Positions 44,802 through 53,800 of a stretch of 64,000 bases of DNA are shown here, piece by piece. This DNA is from Prionace glauca (Eukaryota; Chordata; Chondrichthyes; Carcharhiniformes; Carcharhinidae), in assembly GCA_037974335.1 (NCBI GenBank), contig CM075760.1, positions 56,290,890 to 56,354,889 of the forward strand, read 5' to 3'. The notes under the pieces are model-generated. The model had not been told where the DNA came from. It was given only the letters and a program-made list of their open reading frames with translations, and searched no databases. Position 1 is the stretch's first letter; each line of letters opens with the position of its first letter. The position numbers were made by a program, and so were the translations under genes.

Positions 44802-47800
44802 GTGAGAGGGGGTATGTGTGTGGTTGTTTCTTGGGGAGGGAGTGGAATGCATGGCCGGGAGTGGGTGGGGTGGGGGCAGGGTGTACACAGCTAGAATGTG
44901 TTTGGTTTAATTTATTATTGTCACATGTATTGGGATACAGTGAAAAGTATCGTTTCTTGCGCGCTACACAGACAGAGCATACCATTCATAGAATACATGG
45001 TGGTGGGGGGGAGAATGAAGCAAAAGGATGCAGAATGTAGCATTATAGTCACAGCTAGGGCGCAGAGAAAGATCAGAAAGAGAGCATTATTTTAAAGTTT
45101 AAAAGAATCATGTCTGGTTTTAAGTTTAACTTTATTTATTAGTGCCACAAGACGGCTTACATTAATACTGCAATGAAGTTACTGTGAAAATCCCTTAGTC
45201 GCCACATTCTGGCACCTGTTTGGGTACATTGGGAGCGGCATGGTGGCACAGTGGTTAGCTTTGCTGCCTCACAGCGCCAGGGACCTGGGTTCGATTCTTG
45301 GCTTGGGCCACAGTCTGTGAGGATTCTGCATGTTTTTCTCTCCTCCTCCCCCCCACCCAGTGTCTGCGTGGGTTTCCTCCAGGTGCGCCAGTTTTTCCCC
45401 ACAGTCCGAAAGATGTTCTGTTTAGGCGGATTGACCGTGCTAAATCCTCCCTCGGTATAGCCAAACAGGTGCCAGAATGTGGCAATGAGGGGATTTCCAC
45501 AGTAATCTCACTGGAGTGTTAATGTAAACCGACTGGTGACACTAATAAATAGACTTTAAGTTTGAGGGACAATTTAGCATGACCAATCCACCTAACCTGC
45601 ACATCTTTGGACACTAAGGGGCAATTTAGCATGGCCAATCCACCTAACCTGCACATCTCTGGACACTAAGGGGCAATTTAGCATGGCCAATCCACCTAAC
45701 CTGCACATCTTTGGACACTAAGGGGCAATTTAGCATGGCCAATCCACCCTAACCTACACATCTTTGGACACTAAGGGGCAATTTAGCATGGCCAATCCAC
45801 CTAACCTACACATCTTTGGACACTAAGGGGCAATTTAGCATGGCCAATCCACCTAACCTGCACATCTTTGGACACTAAGGGGCAATTTAGCATGGCCACT
45901 CCACCTAACCTACACATCTTTGGACTGTGGGAGGAAACTGAGCGCCCTTGCAGACACGGGGAGAATGGGCAGAGTCCACATCGACAGTGACCCGAGGCTG
46001 GGAATCGAACCCGGGTCCCTGGCACTGTGAGGCAGCGGTGCTAACCATTGTGCTGCCCTGTGCTCTACAAAGAAGAATATTAACACCACCCGCTGACGGG
46101 AGCACAAGCTACATTCTTCTGTCCGTGGACCTGAAAAACCTGATACACACTCCCACCTGCCTCCCTCCCCTGAATGTGATTTCATGCCGACTGGACAGTT
46201 AATGGAGCAACCAGCATGAACCGGGCGGTGGGTGACAAAGGCTCAGTGCTTCCCTGGGGATGGACGGGGCGGTGGGGGGTTGGGGGGGGGAGGACTGGAA
46301 GTAGGTGAACGTTGCGTAAAGGGAGGATAGGGCTGGTGATTCTAACATGCAGCCTTGGCGTGGGTGGGGTGGGGTGTGGTGGGGGGGGGGGGGGGTGGCG
46401 GTGGTGGGTGGGTGGAGACATCTGCTGTGGAGCGGTGTCAGTGGCCAAAATTCCTTGTTTATCGGGTACTCTGATTTCCTCCCACAGTCCGAAAGACATG
46501 CGGGTTAGGGTGCACCGTCCGTGCTAAATCCTCCCTCAGAGTGTAAAGTTTATTTATTAGTGTCAAAAGTAGGCTTACATTTCAACATGTCAGCAACGAC
46601 TCTCGCCAACTTTTACAGATGCACCATGGAAAGCATTTTTTTCTGGTTGTATCACAGCTTGGTATGGGCTCCTGCACTTGCCCAAGAGCGCAGGAAACTA
46701 CAGAAGGTCGTGAATGTTGCCCAGTCCATCACGCAAAACAACCTCCCATCCATTGACTCTGTCTACACTTCCTGCTGCCTCGGCAAAGGAGGGAACCGAG
46801 TGCAGGGTGTCGAAATTTGCTGATGACACCAAGATTGGGGGAAAGGCAAATTGTGCGGAGGGTGTGGAGAGTCTGCAGAAGGATCTAGATAGGCTGGGCG
46901 AATGGGCCAGGAAATGGCAAATGGAATTTAATGTTGGCAAGTGTGAGGTGGTCCATTTGGTAGGAGGAATGGTAGGAAGGACTATTACTTACGGGGCGAA
47001 AAACTGCAGCAGGCGACGGTGCAGAGGGACCTCGGGGTCCTTGTGCATGAGTCGCAAAAACCCAGCTTGCAGGTGCAGCAGGTGGTCAGGAAGGCGAATG
47101 GGATGCTGGCCTTCATAGCGAGGGGGATTGAATATAAAAGTAGGGAGGTCTTGCTACAGCTGTATAGGGCATTGGTGAGGCCGCAGCTGGAGTACTGTGT
47201 GCAGTTTTGGGCGCCGCACCTGCGCATGGATATTTTGGCCCTGGAGGGAGTGCAGAGGAGGTTTACTCGGCTGATACCGGAGTTGAGGGGATTGAGCTAT
47301 GAGGAGAGGCTGAATAAACTAGGCTTGTACTCGTTAGAGTTTAGAAGAATGAGGGGAGATCTCATTGAGACGTATAAGATGATGAATGGGATGGATAGGA
47401 TAGAGGTGGAGAGACTCTTCCCGCTCAAAAAAGACAGTAGGACTAGGGGGCACAGCCTCAAGATAAAGGGGGGGCGGTTCAGAACAGAGTTGAGGAGGAA
47501 CTTCTTCACTCAAGGGATGGTGAATCTCTGGAATTCTCTGCCCGTTGAAGTGGTGGAGGCTGCCTCGCTAAATATTTTTAAGAAACGGGTTGATGGGTTT
47601 TTGATAAGAGAAGGGATTAAGGGTTATGGGGAGAGGGCGGGAAGGTGGAACTGAGTCACGACAGATCAGCCATGATCTTATTGAATGGCGGGGCAGGCTC
47701 GAAGGGCCAGATGGCCTACTCCTGCTCCTATTTCTTATGTTCTTACACCCCGGACATTCTCTCTTCCACCTTCTTCCATCGAGAAAAAGATACAAAAGTC

Positions 47801-50800
47801 TGACATCACGTATCAACTGACTCAAGAACAGCTTCTTCCCTGCTGCTGTCAGACTTTTGAATGGACTTACTTTGCATTAAGTTGTCCTTTCTCTACACCT
47901 TAGCTATGACCGTAACACTAAATTCTGCACTCTCTTGTTTCCTTCTCCATGAACGGTATGCTTTGTATAGCGCGCAAGAAAGAACACTTTTCACTGTATC
48001 CCAATATATGTGACAATAATAAATCAAATCAAATCAAAGCACCGAAGCAGCATGTCTTTCGGACAGTGTGAGGTGCACCTGGAGGAAACTCACACTGACA
48101 CAGGGGAAGAACGTGCAGACTCCCCACAGGCAGCGACCCAAGTCAGGACTGTGAGGCAGCAGTGCTAACCAGTGTGCCACCCCTGGTGCTGAGTGTGTGG
48201 AATTCTTTCCTGCAGAGGGCTGTGGGTCGTTAGGTATGTTCGAGGCTGAGACAGGGAATCGGGGGTTACGGGGATAAAGCGGGATAGTGGGCATTGAGGA
48301 TTGTCACATCGGATCAGTCCTCGAATGGGCGGAGCAGACTCGATGGGCCGAACGGCCTACTTCTGCTCTTGTGTCTTGTGGTCTTATCGATTAATTCTCA
48401 CCCCTCCCCCCTCTCTCTCTCCCTCTGCTAGGTTGGTAGCAACCAGGGCCAGGAAGGTGACCAAGCGAGACTACCTGAGGGTTAACGTGGTGAGAACCTG
48501 GTGAGTAAGTTGACCTCTATGGGGATGGAGGGCTGGGGCGTAGCCTGGACTGTGCCCAGGTTCAGCACTCCCTATCGCCAGCATTTAGGGAACGCCGCAC
48601 CGTCCGGTAGGGGGGCTGTCTTCTCTTGGGTGAGAAATCTAACCCTGTCCACCCACCTCTCTCTCTATCATAGAATTAGAATCCCGACAGTGCAGAAGGA
48701 GGCCTTTTGGCCCATTGAGCCTGCACCGACAGCAATCTCACCCCAGGCCCTATCCTCATTACCCCAGGTATTTATCCTGCCAATCCCCTTAACATTCAGG
48801 GACAATTTAGCACGGTCAATCCACCCAACCTGCACGTCTTTGGACACTACGGGGCAATTTAGCATGGCCAATCCACCTAACCTGCACATCTTTGGATACT
48901 AAGGACTAACTTAGCATGGCCAATCCACTTAACCTACACATCTTTGGACACTACGGGGCAATTTAGCATGGCCAATCCACCCAACCTACACATCTCTGGA
49001 TACTAAGGACTAACTTAGCATGGCCAATCCATCCAACCTGCACATTCTTGGATACTAAGGAGCAGTTTAGCGTGGCCAATCCACTTAACCTATACATCTT
49101 TGGACACTAAGGGGCAATTTACTGTGCTAAATTCTCCCTTTGTGCACCTGAACAGGCACCAGAGTGAGGCAACTAGGGGATTTTCATGGTAACTTCATTG
49201 CAGTGTTAATGTAATCCAGATGTTTTTCTTCCTCTCTCTCTCTCAGTATTACAGTGCTAATGACATGTCTCTTTCCCGCTCCCACTCTTTCTCTTTCAGT
49301 GAAGACATCATTAAGTACATCCTGGTCCAGGTCCGCCCACTCTACCCAGGCACACCACGGCCGCGATTCTCCCTCTACCTTTCGGCACAGCTGGAGATTG
49401 GAGTGGTGCGGGTGTATCACAGACAATGCAACTACCTGATCGGTGAGTGTCAGCCGGGCTCGTCCGATGGAGGGGGGTGGGGAGTGGGGGGAGACTGCAG
49501 TGCCCGCAGAGACACTGAGAGTGACGTCAGAGGACACTGGGTCTGTACTCGATGGACGAGGGTGGAGGAGATCACAGGATACTGAAAGACCCGGATGGAG
49601 TGGACGTGTTGAAGAAGTTTCCATTACAGTTTATTTATGACGGGGAGAAGGTGCAAACACCACACAGACAGTGACCCGAGCCGGGAATTGAACTGGCGCT
49701 GTGAGGCAGCAGTGCGAACTGCTGTGCCACCCGTTAGTCAGAGAGACTGGGATCTGAGGGCGCAGCCTCAGAGTAAAGGGTCGACCCTTTAGAACTGAGA
49801 TGAGGATGAATTTCTTCAGCCGGAGGGTGGTGAATCTGTGGAACTCATTGCCACAGAGGAGGCCCAGGTCACTGAGTGTATTTAAGACAGAGTTAGATCA
49901 GTTCTGGATCGGTAAGGGGATCAAAGGTTACGGGGAGAAGCTGGAAGAATGGGGATGATATACTTATCGGCCGTGATCCAATTGCAGTGCAGACTTGATG
50001 GGCCGAATGGCCTAATTCTGCGCCTATGTTTGATTTTGACTGGATTCATTACTGTCACATGTATTACTATACACTGAAAAGTATTGTTCCTTGCACACTA
50101 TACGAACAAAGCATACCATTCATAGAGAAGGAAAGGAGAGAGTGTAGTGTAACAGTCATAGCTAGAGCATTGAGAAAGATCAACTTAATGCAAAGTAGGT
50201 CCATTTAAAAGTCTGACAGCAGCAGGGAAGAAGGTGTTCTTGAGTCGGTTGGTACATGACGGAGAACAGAGTTGAGGAGGAACTTCTTCACTCAAAGGGT
50301 GGTGAATCTCTGGAATTCTCTGCCCGTTGAAGTGGTGGAGGCTGCCTCGCTAAATATTTTTAAGACGCGGGTTGATGGGTTTTTGATAAGAGAGGGGATT
50401 AAGGGTTATGGGGAGAGGGCGGGAAGGTGGAGCTGAGTCACGACAGATCAGCCATGATCTTATTGAATGGCGGGGCAGGCTCGAAGGGCTAGATGGCCTA
50501 CTCCTGCTCCTATTTCTTATGACCTCAGACTTTTGTAACTTTTTCCCGATGGAAGAAGGTGGAAGAGAGAATGTCCGAGGTTGGTGGGTTCCTTCATTAT
50601 ACTGGCTGCTTTTCCGAGGCAGCGGGAAGTGTAGACAGAGTCAATGGATGGGAGGCTGGTTTGAGCAATGGCCATCTCTCCCTCTCTCTCTCTCTCTCTA
50701 TTCCCCCCCGACCCCTCCGCAGACGAGATCCAGCAATTCTAGACCGTCTGCATCGGATGGAATCGCAAGCTCGCATCAACATGGTGGACGAAGTGCAGTG

Positions 50801-53800
50801 AGTGTCAAACATCCCGGGGTTGGACATCTCTGATAGAGGAAGAAGAGACATTCTGGCCAGGGGAGAGTGGCAGGGAGGGTGGGGGAGAGTACAGGGTAGA
50901 GAGTGTGGAGGAGGGGGAGAGAGAGAGTGTGGGGGAGAGGGGGAGAGAGAGAGTGTGTGGGGGAGAGAGAGTGTGGGGGAGACGGGGTAGAGAGAAAATG
51001 TGAAAAAGGGGGAGAGAGAGAGAATGGAGGAAAGAGAGAGAGAGTGAGTGTGAGGGGAGAGGGAGGGAGAGAGTGTTGGGGGAGAGAGAGAGAGAGAGAA
51101 CGTTGGGGGAGAGGGAGAGAGAGAGAACGTTGGGGGAGAGGGAGGGAGAGAGAGTTTTGGGGGAGAGGGAGGGGAGAGAGAGTATTGGGGGAGAGAGAAG
51201 GAGAGGGCAATGGGGAGAGAGGGAGAGAGAGAGAGTGTTGGGGGAGAGGGAGGGAGAGGGTGTTGGGGGAGAGGGAGGAGAGAGGGTGTTGGGGAGAGGG
51301 AGGGAGAGAGAGTGTTGGGGGAGAGGAAGGAAGAGGGCGTTGGGGGAGAGGGAAGGAGAGTGTTGGGGGGAGAGGGAGGGAGAGAGAGTGTTGGGGAGAG
51401 GGAGGGAGAGAGAGTTTTTGGGGGAGAGGGAGGGAGAGAGAGGGTTGGGGGAGAGAGAGGGAGAGGGCATTGGGGAGAGAGGGAGAGAGAGAGTGTTGGG
51501 GGAGAGGGAGGGAGAGGGTGTTGGGGGAGAGGGAGGGAGAGAGAGTGTTGGGGGAGAGGGAGGGAGAGAGAGTGTTGGGGGAGAGGGAGGAAGAGGGCAT
51601 TGGGGGACAAGGAGGGAGAGAGAGTGTTGGGGGAGAGGGCATTGGGGGAGAGTGAGGGAGAGAGAGAGAGAGTTGGGGAGAGGGAGGGAGAGGGCGTTGG
51701 GGGAGAGGGAGGGAGAGAGAGAGAGTGTTGGGGGAGAGGGAGGGAGAGAGAGTGTTGGGGGAGAGGGAGTGATAGGGGAGAGGGAGGGAGATAGAGAGTG
51801 TTGGGGGAGAGGGAGGGAGAGAGAGTGTTGGGGGAGAGGGAGGAAGAGAGAGAATGTTGGGGGAGAGGGAGGGAGAGAGAGAGAGTGTTGGGGGAGAGGG
51901 AGTGTTGGGGGAGAGGGAGGGAGAGAGAGAGAGTGTTGGGGGAGAGGGAGGGTGAGTGAGTGTTGAGGGAGAGAGAGTGTTGGGGGAGAGGGGAGGGAGA
52001 GAGAGTGTTGGGGGAGAGGGAGGGAGAGAGAGCATTGGGGGAGAGGGAGGAGAGAGTGTGTTGGGGGGAGGGGGAGAGGGAGGGAGAGTGTGTTGGGGTT
52101 GGGTGGGGTCCGAGCCACCCTGTGTGCTGACAGAGCTGTCCCTCTCTTTCCCTCACTCCCTCTCTCTCTCTCCTCCTCACTCTGTATCTTTCCCTCCCTC
52201 CTACCCCCTCCCTCTGTCTCTCTCTCTCTCTCCCCCCCATCTCTCTTTCCCCCTCTGTCTCTCTCTCTCACCCTGTCTCTCTCTCTCTCCCTCCCACTGT
52301 CTCCCTCTCTCCCAATGTCTCATTCACTCCTCATCTGTATCCCTCTCGCTCTCTCTCCCCCTGTATCTCTCTTTCTCCCTCTGTGTTTCTCTCTCCCTCT
52401 GTGTGTGTGTCTCTCTCTCCCTCTGTGTCCCTCTCACTCTCTCACTCTCTCTCTCCCTCTGTGTGTGTGTCTCTCTCTCCCTCTGTGTTCCTCTGTCTCC
52501 CTCTGTGTCCCTCTCACTCTCTCACTCTCTCTCTCCCTCTGTGTTTCTCTCTCTCCCTCTGTGTGTGTGTGTCTGTCTCTCCCTCTGTGTTCCTCTCTCT
52601 CCCTCTGTGTCCCTCTCACTCTCTCTCTCCCTCTGAGTCCCTCTCACTCTCTCTCTCCCTCTGTGTCCCTCTCACTCTCTCTCTCCCTCTGAGTCCCTCT
52701 CACTCTCTCTCTCCCTGTGAGTCCCTCTCACTCTCTCTCTCCCTCTGTGTCCCTCTCACTCTCTCTCTCCCTCTGAGTCCCTCTCACTCTCTCTCTCCCT
52801 CTGTGTCCCTCTCACTCTCTCTCTCCCTCTGTGTCCCTCTCACTCTCTCTCTCCCTCTGAGTCCCTCTCACTCTCTCTCTCCCTCTGTGTCCCTCTCACT
52901 CTCTCTCTCCCTCTGAGTCCCTCTCACTCTCTCTCTCCCTCTGTGTCCCTCTCACTCTCTCTCTCCTCTGTGTCCCTCTCACTCTCTCTCTCCCTCTGAG
53001 TCCCTTTCACTCTCTCTCTCCCTCTGTGTCCCTCTCACTCTCTCTCTCCCTCCCTCTCTCCTCCAGGGTGAACCTGCAGCTGTTGCCCGACATGGCCGCC
53101 CTGATGAAGACCTATGAGGGGGCGTTGGACCCCTTCTTTGGGGTGATGGCCAGTCCGGTGCTTCCCAGTCCCAGCCTGATCCCGCAGGTAAGTGAGTGCA
53201 GCCAATCCTTTACACCTGATACACCTCCACCTGGTACACTGCTGCTGTCGCTGCCTCCGATCCGGCCCACACATCCCCCCAACCTGTCCCCCACAAACCA
53301 CCCCCACCCTGTCCCGTACAATCCCCCAAACCGGCCCACACATCCCCCCCAACCTGTCCCCCACAAACCACCCCCACCCTGTCCCGTACAATCCCCAAAC
53401 CAGCCCACACATCCCCCCCAACCTGTCCCCCACAAACCCCCCCAACCTGTCCCCCACAAACCACCCCCACCCTGTCCCGTACAATCCCCCCAACCCAGCC
53501 CACACATCCCCCTCCAATCTGTCCCCCACAAAACCCCCCTAATCTGTCCCCCACAAAACCCCCCAATCTGTCCCCCACAAACCCCCCAATCTGTCCCCCA
53601 CAAAACCCCCCAATCTGTCCACCACAAAACCCCCCAATCTATCCCCCACAAACCCCCCAATCTGTCCCCCACAAACCCCCCAATCTGTCCCCCCACAAAC
53701 CCCCCAATCTGTCCACCACAAAACCCCCCAATCTGTCCCCCACAAACCCCCCAATCTGCCCCCCACAAACCCCCCAATCTGTCCCCCACAAACCCCCCAA

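Noticed and set aside
44746-50797. Assignment of the gene to RAD21 or RAD21L
   Set aside because: The RPRFSLYLSAQL and RVNVVRTCEDI segments and the C-terminal PYGRxxIRPGPKY fit REC8; the somatic kleisin has a different sequence (SGHLLLGVVRIY) at the corresponding place.
50597-52271. Long Pro/Ser/Leu-rich minus-strand and Gly/Glu/Arg-rich plus-strand frames
   Set aside because: Products of the purine array in REC8 intron 4; both strands and several phases are open.
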